From the NCBI RefSeq assembly GCF_004916905.1, contig NZ_SDLV01000031.1, positions 1-64,000 on the forward strand: 64,000 nucleotides of DNA. The letters are read 5' to 3'. Under the pieces are notes generated by a model. It was not told the DNA's origin, did no database searches, and was given only the letters and a program-made list of their open reading frames with translations. How positions within the stretch are numbered: the first letter of the stretch is position 1; each line of letters begins with the position of its first letter. The translations under genes and the position numbers were made by a program. This document shows positions 35,748 through 45,049 of the stretch, piece by piece. This stretch comes from Chryseobacterium candidae (GTDB lineage Bacteria > Bacteroidota > Bacteroidia > Flavobacteriales > Weeksellaceae).

Positions 35748-37948
35748 TATTTGCTGATAATAAGTTTCTCTATATACTTCTTTCCATTCTGAACATTGAC
35801 ACTTATCAGATAGGTTCCGGCAGGAATATCAAGTACCTGAATTTTTACGAAACCTTTCAGATATCCTGTTTTTAATACCCTCCCTGAACTGTCCATCAGG
35901 CTGTACTGAGCCGTATCAGCTTCATCATCAAGCCTGATATTCACTTCCTCACGAGAAGGATTAGGATAAACAGCAAAACGACTAGCCTTTAGTTCTTTTT
36001 TTACAGTCAAAGCACTTTTAGTTATGGAAAAATTAGTTGTATTTACAGCATAATATATATTTCCAACAGCTTTTACCATAATTCTTGCGACACCTATATT
36101 TTCATTGGGGAAGTTCACTACAGCAGAGCCATTGTTAGGAACACTGTCAGCAAGAACAGTATCAAAGTGATAGCCTCCGTCTTTAGAAAGAAGAATGGTA
36201 ACATACCTTGTATTTACAGCTCCGGTATTCGTACCTGCTACATCCCATTTTACGGTATTAGGGCCTGCAGTGTATGAACTTCCCATATGTGATGTCACTT
36301 TAAACGGGCCGGCATTCGTTACAGTTACTACCATGGCATCACGGGCAGTTTGATTTCCAGTTGCTCTGTTATCATTAACAAGCAGGGAGAAGTTCAGTGT
36401 TCTTGCAACATGAGGGGTAACTTCCCATATCGGAGTTAAATTATTAGATAGAACGGCTGACAGATGAGGAAAATATCTCATGTTCTCTGTTTTTGGCAAT
36501 CTCGACCGATATACAGGGCCTGCAACATTGGAAGCCAGAGGCGGCTGCGTATTGTTCCGGCTATCATATTGCTCCCATAAATAGGTAAGCGGATCATTGT
36601 CAGGATCTGTTCCCTGCCCTGTCAGTACAAATGCAGTTCCTTTGGGAATAGAATAATCCAGACCAGCATTGGCAGTTGGAACCCTGTTAGTCATCCGTCT
36701 TTTTACAGAACAATCTGTATCTCTTGAAATTGAATAATACATTTCTCTTACACTGGCAGCATGAAAATAAGGATCACTATGCGGCTGGATGCTGTTCCCC
36801 CCGCATATTCCAGCATATCCCATAATGGTACTGCCGCTTCCCGGCTCATACGCCGTTCTGTTATTTACATTTCCTTTGCACGCTACAGTATTAGCTCTGA
36901 AGGTATGATTGGCTCCAAACTGATGTCCCATTTCATGAGCCACATAGTCGATATTAAAAGGATCATTGATGGGAGTACCGGATCCTGTAACTCCCTGTGC
37001 TTTCAATTGGGAACATATAACCCGCAGCCCTGCAATACCGCCACTGTTGACTCCAAAAACATGACCTATATTATAATGTGCAAATCCTATCACATTATTG
37101 ATATTCTTTACATTCTCATTAAGCATCTTATCCTCATCTCCATTGGTGTAGGGATCAGTTGCCGGATTTCTGTAAATAAGAAGATGATTATTGGCAACCA
37201 TGACCATTGTAACGGCAATCGTCTTTTCATACACTCCGTTTACTCTTGTCATCGTTGTAGCCATTGCCGCCATTGCTCCATGTATTGTACCTCCATGATA
37301 TTGGGTATATTCTCCAGTAGCGGCTAATGCCAGTTTATATGTTCTGAACACCCCGTCTGAAACCATAGGTCTCCCGGCCAATGTACCACTCAAAGGCGGG
37401 TCAGTATCCAAAAGCTTATCGGCATCTTCCTCTATACCGCATTGAAAAGGGACTGAACTTTCCGGAAGATCTTTTCTCCTGTAACAAATAAAAGATTTAT
37501 TATCTCTGGTAAAGGCATCAAGATAACTCACATCCCATCCGTTAAAATACATTACACTGATCCCTGTTTCCTGACTGATACTGAATCTGATCGTATTTTC
37601 CGGATTACTTTTCTGCCAACCTGTATAGGAACGGATGTCTGAAAATCTTTTCTGAAGCTCAGGCTCCATTACAGAAGCTTCCTGTACAATATAATCATGA
37701 AACTCTCCGCCAGCATCCGGAAATTTCAGAACTAAACCGTAATTCTCAGAAAATCGTGCGGGAGCTTTTTTCAGATCTTCCTTTATCTTTTCAAGATCCA
37801 GATGATATAGCGAAAAGACTTTAGGCATAATGTTTCTGGGTGCTAGTTCTTTTCCTTCCTCCCTTTCGGCTACTCTCCAGTAATTCTGCTGCCCGAAACT
37901 TAATACAGCAGCCAGCATGCTGAAAAAAATAAATGTTTTGTTTTTCAT
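35747..37948 (-). CDS. T9SS-exported reprolysin-like zinc metallopeptidase
   Basis: A 733-residue secreted protease. Signal peptide (MKNKTFIFFSMLAAVLSFGQ), propeptide-like region to about 200, catalytic M12/M84-type domain with HEMGHQFGANH at 338-348 (HExxHxxGxxH) and a Met-turn IMGYAG, then beta-sandwich modules (PKD/fibronectin-like, 425-650) and a C-terminal T9SS type A sorting domain from about 658 (FAVYPNPSREEVNIRL ... AGTYLISVNVQNGKKYIEKLIISK). Exported across the outer membrane and probably released or anchored on the surface; substrate unknown. Confidence 0.93.
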   Translation of the reverse strand: MKNKTFIFFSMLAAVLSFGQQNYWRVAEREEGKELAPRNIMPKVFSLYHLDLEKIKEDLKKAPARFSENYGLVLKFPDAGGEFHDYIVQEASVMEPELQKRFSDIRSYTGWQKSNPENTIRFSISQETGISVMYFNGWDVSYLDAFTRDNKSFICYRRKDLPESSVPFQCGIEEDADKLLDTDPPLSGTLAGRPMVSDGVFRTYKLALAATGEYTQYHGGTIHGAMAAMATTMTRVNGVYEKTIAVTMVMVANNHLLIYRNPATDPYTNGDEDKMLNENVKNINNVIGFAHYNIGHVFGVNSGGIAGLRVICSQLKAQGVTGSGTPINDPFNIDYVAHEMGHQFGANHTFRANTVACKGNVNNRTAYEPGSGSTIMGYAGICGGNSIQPHSDPYFHAASVREMYYSISRDTDCSVKRRMTNRVPTANAGLDYSIPKGTAFVLTGQGTDPDNDPLTYLWEQYDSRNNTQPPLASNVAGPVYRSRLPKTENMRYFPHLSAVLSNNLTPIWEVTPHVARTLNFSLLVNDNRATGNQTARDAMVVTVTNAGPFKVTSHMGSSYTAGPNTVKWDVAGTNTGAVNTRYVTILLSKDGGYHFDTVLADSVPNNGSAVVNFPNENIGVARIMVKAVGNIYYAVNTTNFSITKSALTVKKELKASRFAVYPNPSREEVNIRLDDEADTAQYSLMDSSGRVLKTGYLKGFVKIQVLDIPAGTYLISVNVQNGKKYIEKLIISK

Positions 37949-38347
37949 AGATTTTCAATTATTTGTGTTAAACAATTTTTATGTTCTGCATAAAGCATTT
38001 AAATACAAAATAAATAGCTCTTTGCAGGTCTTAAAATTTCTTATAAATACGACATTCACAAATAAATACAACCAATTAAGAATAAAAAACATTTTTATTG
38101 ATAAATTAATTTAATTATACAGCAGAATTAATAATGTATATTTTTAATTTTACAATAGCATCATATTTTTATGAATTTAAAATGGACTATAGATTCTCCA
38201 AAATCTTCAATTTTATCCGCAAAAAGGTATTCAGCTCCACTTTTTTACATTCTATTTTCAAAAATTTATTATTTTCAGAAAACAAATAACCACAAAAAAA
38301 CCGCTCCAAAAAATGGAACGGTTTCTATTTTATTTAAAAATTTTAGA
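37949..38347. other. Intergenic region between the protease gene and sucC
   Basis: About 400 bp, AT-rich. Apart from the sucC terminator (38298-38324) I see no feature. A 61-codon plus-strand frame at 38171-38356 runs through the terminator and is not credible. Confidence 0.6.
38298..38324 (-). terminator. sucC terminator
   Basis: Stem AAACCGTTCCA / TGGAGCGGTTT with one G-U pair and a run of T residues on the minus strand, located 24 bp after the sucC stop. Confidence 0.88.
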
Positions 38348-39538
38348 TTAAGCTAAAACTTCTTTTACTTTATTGGCAGCTTCTTCTAAAGTAATTGCAG
38401 AGTGTACCGGAAGACCAGACTCGTCAATTAATTTTTTAGCTTCTACAGCGTTAGTTCCCTGTAATCTTACGATCAATGGAACCGGAAGGCTACCCATAGC
38501 TTTGTAAGCATCTACAACTCCCTGAGCAACTCTGTCACATCTTACAATACCTCCGAAGATGTTGATCAGGATCGCTTTTACGTTTGGATCTCTTAAGATG
38601 ATTCCGAAAGCAGTCTGTACTCTCTGAGCATCTGCAGTACCACCCACATCAAGGAAGTTTGCAGGGTTACCACCTGATAATTTGATGATATCCATAGTTG
38701 CCATTGCAAGACCTGCTCCGTTTACCATACAAGCAACGTTACCGTCTAGTTTTACGAAGTTAAGACCCGCTTCACCAGCTTCTACATCCATTGGATCTTC
38801 TTCTCTTGTATCTCTAAGCTCCGCTAAGTCTTTGTGACGGAACAATGAGTTGTCATCTAAAGTTACTTTAGCATCTACAGCGATAATCTTGTTATCAGAA
38901 GTTTTTAATACCGGGTTGATTTCGAAAAGAGAAGCATCAATTCCTGTATAAGCATTGTAAAGAGATGAAATAAATTTCACAAATTCTTTGAATGCATTTC
39001 CTTCAAGACCCAGGTTGAAAGCAATTTTTCTAGCCTGGAATCCCTGAAGACCGATAGCCGGATCAATCAATTCATTGTGGATCAAATGAGGAGTTACTTC
39101 AGCAACGTGCTCAATATCCATACCTCCTTCAGTAGAATATACGATTGTATTCTTCCCTTCAGCTCTGTCTAAAAGAATAGAAACATAAAATTCTTTAGTT
39201 TCAGATTCTCCAGGATAATAAACATCTTCTGCAATCAAAACAGAGTGTACTTTTTTACCTTCAGCAGAAGTTTGTGGGGTTACCAACTGCATTCCGATGA
39301 TATTCTGAGCGTTTTCTTTAAGTTTATCCATATTTGGAGAAAACTTAACCCCCCCACCTTTACCACGACCACCCGCGTGAATCTGTGCTTTTACAACCCA
39401 AGCCTGTGCTCCGGTTTCAGCAGTCAATTTTTCAGCAGCTGCTACAGCTTCATCTACGTTGTTTGCTACGAAACCACGTTGGATAGCTACTCCATACTTT
39501 GATAAAATCTCTTTTGATTGATACTCGTGAAGATTCAT
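38348..39538 (-). CDS. sucC: ADP-forming succinate-CoA ligase beta subunit
   Basis: TCA-cycle enzyme that makes ATP or GTP from succinyl-CoA. The 396-residue protein shows MNLHEYQSKEIL, the ATP-grasp segment AWVVKAQIHAGGRGKGGGVKF, FEINPVL, and the CoA/phosphate region CMVNGAGLAMATMDIIKLSGGNPANFLDVGG plus INIFGGIVRCD. Length is typical. No sucD follows, so the alpha subunit is elsewhere, common in Bacteroidota. Its promoter matches consensus well, consistent with high expression. Confidence 0.96.
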   Translation of the reverse strand: MNLHEYQSKEILSKYGVAIQRGFVANNVDEAVAAAEKLTAETGAQAWVVKAQIHAGGRGKGGGVKFSPNMDKLKENAQNIIGMQLVTPQTSAEGKKVHSVLIAEDVYYPGESETKEFYVSILLDRAEGKNTIVYSTEGGMDIEHVAEVTPHLIHNELIDPAIGLQGFQARKIAFNLGLEGNAFKEFVKFISSLYNAYTGIDASLFEINPVLKTSDNKIIAVDAKVTLDDNSLFRHKDLAELRDTREEDPMDVEAGEAGLNFVKLDGNVACMVNGAGLAMATMDIIKLSGGNPANFLDVGGTADAQRVQTAFGIILRDPNVKAILINIFGGIVRCDRVAQGVVDAYKAMGSLPVPLIVRLQGTNAVEAKKLIDESGLPVHSAITLEEAANKVKEVLA

Positions 39539-39576
39539 ATTATTTTTATTATTTTATTTTAATATTTAAAGGTTGA

Positions 39577-39606
39577 CAAATTTACTAAAAAGACACGGAA
39601 GTTCAA
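39577..39606 (-). promoter_or_regulatory. Consensus promoter of sucC
   Basis: Minus strand TTG (complement of 39604-39606), exactly 19 bp, then TAAATTTG (complement of 39577-39584); 38 bp upstream of the sucC ATG. Confidence 0.75.
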
Positions 39607-39745
39607 GTTTATTGACTTAAAAATTAAAGTCTGACTGACTTGATTTTTAACATATCTATCTATTTTCCCCTATTCTTCCGCTAATTTCTCAGATTGAAGA
39701 GATTGAATGTTCGTATTAACCGTCTTCTTCTGTGAATTTTCATTC

Positions 39746-40132
39746 TTACATTCTGTTTTTAGCAAAATAAAAGATCAGCATTCCCCAGCTCAGGATCATC
39801 ATCAGACCTCCAAGCGGAGTGATTGGGCCTAAAAATTTAAGGTTCACTCCCAGATAATCCTGCATGCTCAGGAAATAGATGCTTACAGAAAATAAAAGTG
39901 TTCCCGTAATCATTAAAATGGAAGTCCATTTTTCAGCAGAAGTTTCAAATTTTAAGATATAACCGATGATCAGCAGGAAAAAAGCTGCATACATCTGATA
40001 CCTTACTCCTGTTTCAAAACTTTCCAGCCTTTCCACAGCTAATATTTTCTTTAAAGCATGTGCTCCGAATGCACCCAGGATTACAGACACCATTCCGTAA
40101 ACCGCTCCAAAAATTAATGTGATTGTTTTCAT
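39746..40132 (-). CDS. DUF423 (YgdD-like) membrane protein
   Basis: A 128-residue protein of four membrane segments (1-25, 45-62, 72-90, 100-123) with the family N terminus TLIFGAVYGMVSVILGAFGAHALK and 'GPITPLGGLMMILSWGMLI'. Function unknown. It begins 1 bp after the DUF3298 stop and is the last gene of the HMG-CoA reductase operon. Confidence 0.9.
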   Translation of the reverse strand: MKTITLIFGAVYGMVSVILGAFGAHALKKILAVERLESFETGVRYQMYAAFFLLIIGYILKFETSAEKWTSILMITGTLLFSVSIYFLSMQDYLGVNLKFLGPITPLGGLMMILSWGMLIFYFAKNRM

Positions 40133-40133
40133 T

Positions 40134-41204
40134 TTATAACTCTTCTAATTCTAGGGTTAAATATTTTTTTGTTTTATAATCCTGCCATGCCCCAACGATT
40201 TTGCTTCCTTTCAGATCGGCTTCTATTAAGGCCCTTGGTATCCATTCCTTAAGTTCCTCACTGTGATAATCATCTTCTGTGATGGAAAAATGGTCATGAA
40301 CAAATTCTCCTCTCCAGTTGATTGGTTTTTTGTTCTTGTCATACCAATAAGTGGCTGAAAAGGAATCATCCTCATTAATTTCGCTAAACAAAACCGTAAT
40401 AGGATATTTTCCGTCAATTTTTCCTTTATATAATTTATTTCCTGGACCTGTCTGCCCAATCTTTTCAGAACCTGATATCAGATTCTTACCATAAATACTC
40501 AGGTATTTCTCAAGTTCTTTATAGGTAAATTCCAGCTCGTGACTTCCCAAATCGTCCAATGCCTGCATGGCATGATTGGAACATCTACCTGCTACAAAAG
40601 TCAACTTATCCTTTCCAAAGTAATATCTGATACCAGCTAAAGTATGTTCCGTAAAACAGTCTTCATACATAGCGATCTGATCTTGAGTTTCCTCTTCAGG
40701 ATTTTTCTCAGCTTTCAGCGTAACAAGAAAATCAGAAATTCTTTTTTTTACTCTTTTCTGAATAATTCCCTCAACAGTTTTCACTGAACCGGGTTGAAAT
40801 AAATCTTTGGCATTAATAAAGTTTCCTGTTCTCAGATCAAAATTCTTCCAGATCAGAAAACCTTCCGGATAAGCACCTGAAGCTTCACCATCTATGGCAA
40901 TACTAAGAATATTCTTAGGTGTTTCAATCTTATTCCAACTATAGAAATAAACATAGTTGGAATAAGAGTTTGTGGCTGTAGAAGCCAGTTTAAAAGGATT
41001 TCCACCTGAATTCGGAACATATTCCAGTTCATTGACCTGAAGAAATGTATTGATCTTATGGGCTACTGCAGGATTTCCTGTGTAAGTAACCACAGGAAAC
41101 ACGAAGTTTTCAGATTTAGGCTGCAGATCATTTATCTTTACATCTTTATACTGCGAAAAACTTAAACCAGAAATCAATAAGAAAAATACAATACTTTTTT
41201 TCAC
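40134..41204 (-). CDS. DUF3298-domain secreted protein
   Basis: A 356-residue protein with a signal peptide (MKKSIVFFLLISGLSFSQ) and a DUF3298/DUF4163-type domain (SIAIDGEASGAYPEGFLIWKNFDLRTGNFINAKDLFQPG ... SNHAMQALDDLGSHELEFTYKELEKYL), a family thought to act in the cell envelope. The start is GTG at 41204, whose G is also the last base of the preceding microprotein's stop codon (TAGTG). No catalytic residues identified. Role in relation to HMG-CoA reductase unknown. Confidence 0.75.
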   Translation of the reverse strand: MKKSIVFFLLISGLSFSQYKDVKINDLQPKSENFVFPVVTYTGNPAVAHKINTFLQVNELEYVPNSGGNPFKLASTATNSYSNYVYFYSWNKIETPKNILSIAIDGEASGAYPEGFLIWKNFDLRTGNFINAKDLFQPGSVKTVEGIIQKRVKKRISDFLVTLKAEKNPEEETQDQIAMYEDCFTEHTLAGIRYYFGKDKLTFVAGRCSNHAMQALDDLGSHELEFTYKELEKYLSIYGKNLISGSEKIGQTGPGNKLYKGKIDGKYPITVLFSEINEDDSFSATYWYDKNKKPINWRGEFVHDHFSITEDDYHSEELKEWIPRALIEADLKGSKIVGAWQDYKTKKYLTLELEEL

Positions 41205-41371
41205 TATTTTGATTTTAAGTACATTAAAATGAACTTGGCAACCAATGTAGAAATTCCCAGTATGATAAACATATTGGCGAACTTCTTGGAGCTTCTGAAA
41301 CCTTCATTGTCTGTTTTCTTCAGAAAAAATCCAAAAAGGAGAAATACTATGGGCAAAATGATCTGTAACAT
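41204..41371 (-). CDS. Microprotein of 55 residues, translationally coupled
   Basis: Reading the minus strand, ATG at 41371-41369 overlaps the HMG-CoA reductase stop codon (TAATG), and the frame ends at 41204-41206 where the DUF3298 GTG begins (TAGTG). The product has two hydrophobic helices (residues 1-17 and 34-52), joined by a charged loop (KKTDNEGFRSSKKF), so it is a probable two-helix membrane protein. Both overlaps suggest it is really translated. No homology recognised. It is too short for usual gene finders. Confidence 0.75.
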   Translation of the reverse strand: MLQIILPIVFLLFGFFLKKTDNEGFRSSKKFANMFIILGISTLVAKFILMYLKSK

Positions 41372-42699
41372 TAGTTCCCTCTCATTCTGTTAAATTCATT
41401 GATCACCTCGTGATGACTTACCGTCTTATCTTTAAAATAAGTCACAAAATGCAGTTTTTCTTCTTCTGTAGCGCCCAGTTGGTTCAGGATATTCAATAAG
41501 TGCATTTTCATATGCCCTTTCTGAATTCCTGTTGTTACGAGAGAACGTAAAGCACCAAAGTTTTGCGCAAGACCTGAAACTGCAAGAATACTCATTAGTT
41601 CCTGCGCAGAAGGTTTTCCAAGCAGCGCTAAGGAGAATTTTACCAAAGGGTGAAGGTTGGTAAGTCCACCTACTACTCCTACGGAAATTGGAAGATCTAT
41701 CCAGAATCTGAAAACGCCGTTATCTGTAGTACAGTGGGTCAGAGATCTGTACTGTCCGTCTTTTGCCGCATAAGCATGAGCACAGGCTTCTGTAGCTCTG
41801 AAATCATTTCCGGTAGCAATTACAACGGCATCTACACCGTTCATTACTCCTTTATTGTGAGTGGTTGCACGGTAAGGTTCAATTTCTGCAATGGTGACTG
41901 CCTGTTTGAATTTAGAAGCAAATTCTTCAGGAGAAATTCCGCTATCGTCTTTTAAGTCTTCAATTTTACAGGAAACCTCAGCCCTTACGATACAGTCCGG
42001 TGTAAAGTTGGAAAGAATATTCATCACAATCTGTAGTGAATTCTTTTCTTCCTGGGTAAAATCTTCACTGGTAGCAACTTCCTGTCTCAGCGTTTTTCCG
42101 AACTGTTCAAGACATGAGTTGATAAAATTAGCTCCCATTGAATCTACTGTATCGAAGCTTGCTTTCAGTTGATAATAATTCGGCATTTCTGCGGTTTTAT
42201 CCACCAGGCTGATATTTAAGATCCCACCTCCACGTTTTCTCATGTTGGCTGTGATATCTTCTGTTGTTTCGAATAATTTTTTCTTTAAACTGAAATTAAA
42301 GAAATGTAATAATTTGTGAGGTTCCACATTAAAAATAAAGTGGGTGTGTCCCAGTTTTTCAGTATTGATAATGGTTGTTTTGAAACCTCCTTTATCAATC
42401 CAGAATTTTGCAGCTTTGGAAGCAGCAGCTACCACTGAACTTTCTTCAACAGCCATTGGCAGTGCCAGCAGTTTTCCATCGATTAAAAAGTTCGGAGCAA
42501 TTCCGTACGGCATATAAAAATTGGAAATGGTATTTTCAGAAAACTCTTCGTGAAGCTTCTGAAGGTCTGCATCATCATTCCAGTATTGTTTTAATATATT
42601 TTGATATTCCTGGTTTCCTTCCAGATATTCGTTTACGAGCCATTCGATTTTCCCCTGCTTTGGAAGCTTGGAAAAACCTTCTATTGGTTTATGATTCAT
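41371..42699 (-). CDS. mvaA: Hydroxymethylglutaryl-CoA reductase, class II type
   Basis: Mevalonate-pathway enzyme linking HMG-CoA to mevalonate for isoprenoids and menaquinone/carotenoid precursors. The frame extends to 42780, but ATG 42699 (MNHKPIEGFSKLPK) fits the family N terminus; 442 residues. Motifs: EESSVVAAASKAAKFW (Glu86), DSMGANF, THNKGVMNGVDAVVIATGNDFRA (Lys283, Asp290) and GIQKGHM (His396). First gene of a four-gene operon with the microprotein, DUF3298 and DUF423, all joined by overlaps or a 1-bp gap. Confidence 0.95.
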   Translation of the reverse strand: MNHKPIEGFSKLPKQGKIEWLVNEYLEGNQEYQNILKQYWNDDADLQKLHEEFSENTISNFYMPYGIAPNFLIDGKLLALPMAVEESSVVAAASKAAKFWIDKGGFKTTIINTEKLGHTHFIFNVEPHKLLHFFNFSLKKKLFETTEDITANMRKRGGGILNISLVDKTAEMPNYYQLKASFDTVDSMGANFINSCLEQFGKTLRQEVATSEDFTQEEKNSLQIVMNILSNFTPDCIVRAEVSCKIEDLKDDSGISPEEFASKFKQAVTIAEIEPYRATTHNKGVMNGVDAVVIATGNDFRATEACAHAYAAKDGQYRSLTHCTTDNGVFRFWIDLPISVGVVGGLTNLHPLVKFSLALLGKPSAQELMSILAVSGLAQNFGALRSLVTTGIQKGHMKMHLLNILNQLGATEEEKLHFVTYFKDKTVSHHEVINEFNRMRGN

Positions 42700-42773
42700 G
42701 ATATAAACTTTAATGAGCCGTAAATATAATGATTTTGAGACTCTTTTTTGTTGATAACTTCTATGAAAAAAGG

Positions 42774-42804
42774 TTGACATTTATCAATTTTGGAACTAAA
42801 TTTG
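42774..42804 (+). promoter_or_regulatory. Consensus promoter of the radical-SAM gene
   Basis: TTGAC at 42774-42778 and TAAATTTG at 42797-42804; TTG and TA boxes are separated by 20 bp. It drives the gene starting at 42856 with a leader of about 45 nt. Confidence 0.75.
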
Positions 42805-42855
42805 AACAAAATTAAATAACACTTCAGATACAAAACATATCAAATTATTTTAAAT

Positions 42856-44115
42856 ATGAATTTTGACCGTCTTAAAGAAAAGCTCGAAATCCTTGCTGAT
42901 GCAGCAAAATATGATGTTTCCTGTTCATCAAGCGGAGGCACGAGAAAGAATAAAAAAGGAGCGTTAGGAGACAGTTCTGCAAGCGGGATTTGTCATACCT
43001 ATACAGAAGACGGAAGATGTGTTTCCCTGCTTAAAATTCTGTTGACCAATCATTGTATCTACGATTGTGCCTACTGTGTTTCCAGAAGTTCTAATGATAT
43101 CAAAAGAGCCGCCTTTACGGTAGAAGAAGTGGTAGATCTTACCATCAATTTTTACCGCAGAAACTATATTGAAGGTTTATTTCTGAGCTCAGGAATTTTC
43201 AAAAATGCAGACACTACAATGGAAAGATTGGTAAGGGTTGCTAAAAAGCTGCGTCTGGAAGAGAACTTTAATGGGTATATTCATTTGAAATCTATTCCGG
43301 GAGCAAGTGATGATCTGATGCAGGAAGCGGCTTTATATGCAGACCGTTTATCCGTCAACATTGAAATTCCTACGGAAAGCGGATTGAAATTGCTGGCTCC
43401 TGAAAAAAACAGACAGGATATGATCAGCCCTATGCGGTATATTCAAAAAGGAATTATTCAATATAAGGATGAAAAGAAAATTCTGAAAAAAGTTCCCAAG
43501 TTTGCTCCGGCAGGACAGTCTACCCAGATGATCGTGGGAGCAACCAATGAAAATGACTTACAGATCATTAAAGTTGCGGATCATTTTTATAAAAACTTTA
43601 ATCTGAAAAGAGTCTATTATTCCGGGTATGTTCCGGTTTTGGAAGACCAGAGACTGCCTTCTTTAACCACGGAAGTTCCAATGTTAAGGGAAAACCGTCT
43701 GTATCAGTCGGATTGGCTGATGAGATTTTATGGTTTTAAAGCGGAAGAGATTTTAGATCCGAATGTTCCTTTCCTTGACCTGGAAGTAGATCCGAAATTA
43801 AGCTGGGCATTGCGAAATCTTCATCAGTTTCCGATTAACCTTCAGACCGCCGAATATCAGTTGATTTTAAGAATTCCCGGGATTGGAGTAAAAACAGCCC
43901 AAAAGATTGTCAGTGCCAGACGTTTTCAAATTTTGACCATGGATCATTTGAAAAAACTGGGAGCGGCTGTTAACCGGGCAAAATATTTCATTGATTTCAA
44001 TGCAGGAAATGCTTATCTGAAATATTTAACGGATAAAAACTTCAGAAAGCTGCTGATAGGTGGAAGTTCGTCAAAGTTTCATAATCAGTTTTCACAACAG
44101 CTGACTTTATTTTGA
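42856..44115 (+). CDS. Radical SAM protein linked to DNA modification/repair
   Basis: A 419-residue protein with the [4Fe-4S] motif C67-xxx-C71-xx-C74 (TNHCIYDCAYC), a TIM-barrel body (GLFLSSGIFKNAD, IHLKSIPGA, SVNIEIPTES) and a C-terminal helix-hairpin-helix (RIPGIGVKTAQKIVSARR, about 339-356) that would bind DNA. This layout matches the family annotated as putative DNA modification/repair radical SAM protein, whose reaction is unknown. It is paired with the DUF4130 protein downstream, an association I recall across many bacteria (established co-occurrence). Start ATG 42856 fits its promoter. Confidence 0.92.
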   Translation: MNFDRLKEKLEILADAAKYDVSCSSSGGTRKNKKGALGDSSASGICHTYTEDGRCVSLLKILLTNHCIYDCAYCVSRSSNDIKRAAFTVEEVVDLTINFYRRNYIEGLFLSSGIFKNADTTMERLVRVAKKLRLEENFNGYIHLKSIPGASDDLMQEAALYADRLSVNIEIPTESGLKLLAPEKNRQDMISPMRYIQKGIIQYKDEKKILKKVPKFAPAGQSTQMIVGATNENDLQIIKVADHFYKNFNLKRVYYSGYVPVLEDQRLPSLTTEVPMLRENRLYQSDWLMRFYGFKAEEILDPNVPFLDLEVDPKLSWALRNLHQFPINLQTAEYQLILRIPGIGVKTAQKIVSARRFQILTMDHLKKLGAAVNRAKYFIDFNAGNAYLKYLTDKNFRKLLIGGSSSKFHNQFSQQLTLF

Positions 44116-44190
44116 TTCTGATATTAAACACAAATAACACAAATATGTTCACGAATGACCACTAATTTATTACTTCGACTTAACAGCACA

Positions 44191-44267
44191 TTTGTCATTC
44201 TGACGAAGGAAGAATCTCTTCAATTAACCAGATTCTTCACCTCATTTATCTCATTCAGAATGACAAA
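44191..44267. repeat. Dispersed palindromic element (MITE-like) between paired genes
   Basis: Nested inverted repeats: TTTGTCATTCTGA (44191-44203) with TCAGAATGACAAA (44255-44267), and inside GAAGAATCT (44209-44217) with AGATTCTTC (44230-44238). The CATTCTGACGAAGGAAGAATCT wording is a frequent dispersed motif in Bacteroidota genomes (recalled, not searched). It lies in the spacer between two functionally linked genes and might be transcribed as a hairpin. Confidence 0.75.
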
Positions 44268-44290
44268 CCAATTAAATTTTAATTAAAAAC

Positions 44291-45049
44291 ATGACAACTC
44301 TACTCTACGATGGCAGCTTTGAAGGCCTTTTTACTGCGATATTTGAAGTTTTCGAATACCGTTATAAAGATGTGGAGATTGCCAATAGAGACAGGTTTCA
44401 TCAGGAAAATATTTTCGCAGAGATGCATGAAGTCATTACCCAACCGGATAAATCTGAAAGGGTTCTGAATAAACTGGAACAGAATATTGGAAAGCAGGGC
44501 ATTTATCAACTTTTAAAAGTTTTTTTATCCGAAGATCCAAATCTGGAAAACCTCATCTTATCTGCGGTAAGGCAGTCTGTAAAACATCCGCAAAACAATA
44601 TTCTGGAAAACTTTGCCGATTCTGATGTTTTAAAAATTTCAAAAATCTGCAAATCCGTGGATAGGGAAAGACACAGAATGACAGCTTTTGTGCGCTTTGA
44701 AAAAATGCAGGATGGTGTTTTTTTCTCCAAAACAGACCCCGACTTCAATGTTCTTCCTTTGATCAGAAAACATTTTAAAAACCGGTATCAGGATCAGAAA
44801 TGGATGATCTATGATCTGCGAAGAAACTACGGACTTCTTTATGATCTGGACACCTGTGATTTTTTCTACCCTGATGAAAAAATTGACCTCCATCATTATA
44901 AGCAGAATTTTCATGATGAAGAAAAAAGTTATCAGGTGCTTTGGCAGCGATATTTTACAAAAACCAACATTGTAGAACGAAAAAATATGAAGCTCCATAT
45001 TCAACATGTACCAAAAAGATACTGGAAATATCTGACGGAAAAATGGTAA
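44291..45049 (+). CDS. DUF4130 probable DNA-metabolism protein
   Basis: A 252-residue protein matching the TIGR03915/DUF4130 family: MTTLLYDGSFEGLFTAIFEVFE at the start, 'RQSVKHPQNNILENFADSDVLKISKICKSVDRERHRMTAFVRFEK' in the middle, and 'RRNYGLLYDLDTCDFFYPDEKIDLHHYKQNFHDEEKSYQVLWQRYFT ... HVPKRYWKYLTEKW' at the end. In many bacteria this domain is fused to a uracil-DNA glycosylase-like domain; no such domain is present here. It follows the radical-SAM gene and likely acts with it on DNA. Confidence 0.9.
   Translation: MTTLLYDGSFEGLFTAIFEVFEYRYKDVEIANRDRFHQENIFAEMHEVITQPDKSERVLNKLEQNIGKQGIYQLLKVFLSEDPNLENLILSAVRQSVKHPQNNILENFADSDVLKISKICKSVDRERHRMTAFVRFEKMQDGVFFSKTDPDFNVLPLIRKHFKNRYQDQKWMIYDLRRNYGLLYDLDTCDFFYPDEKIDLHHYKQNFHDEEKSYQVLWQRYFTKTNIVERKNMKLHIQHVPKRYWKYLTEKW

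Noticed and set aside
38171..38356. Plus-strand 61-codon frame before sucC
   Set aside because: Runs through the sucC terminator and into sucC on the opposite strand; no features.
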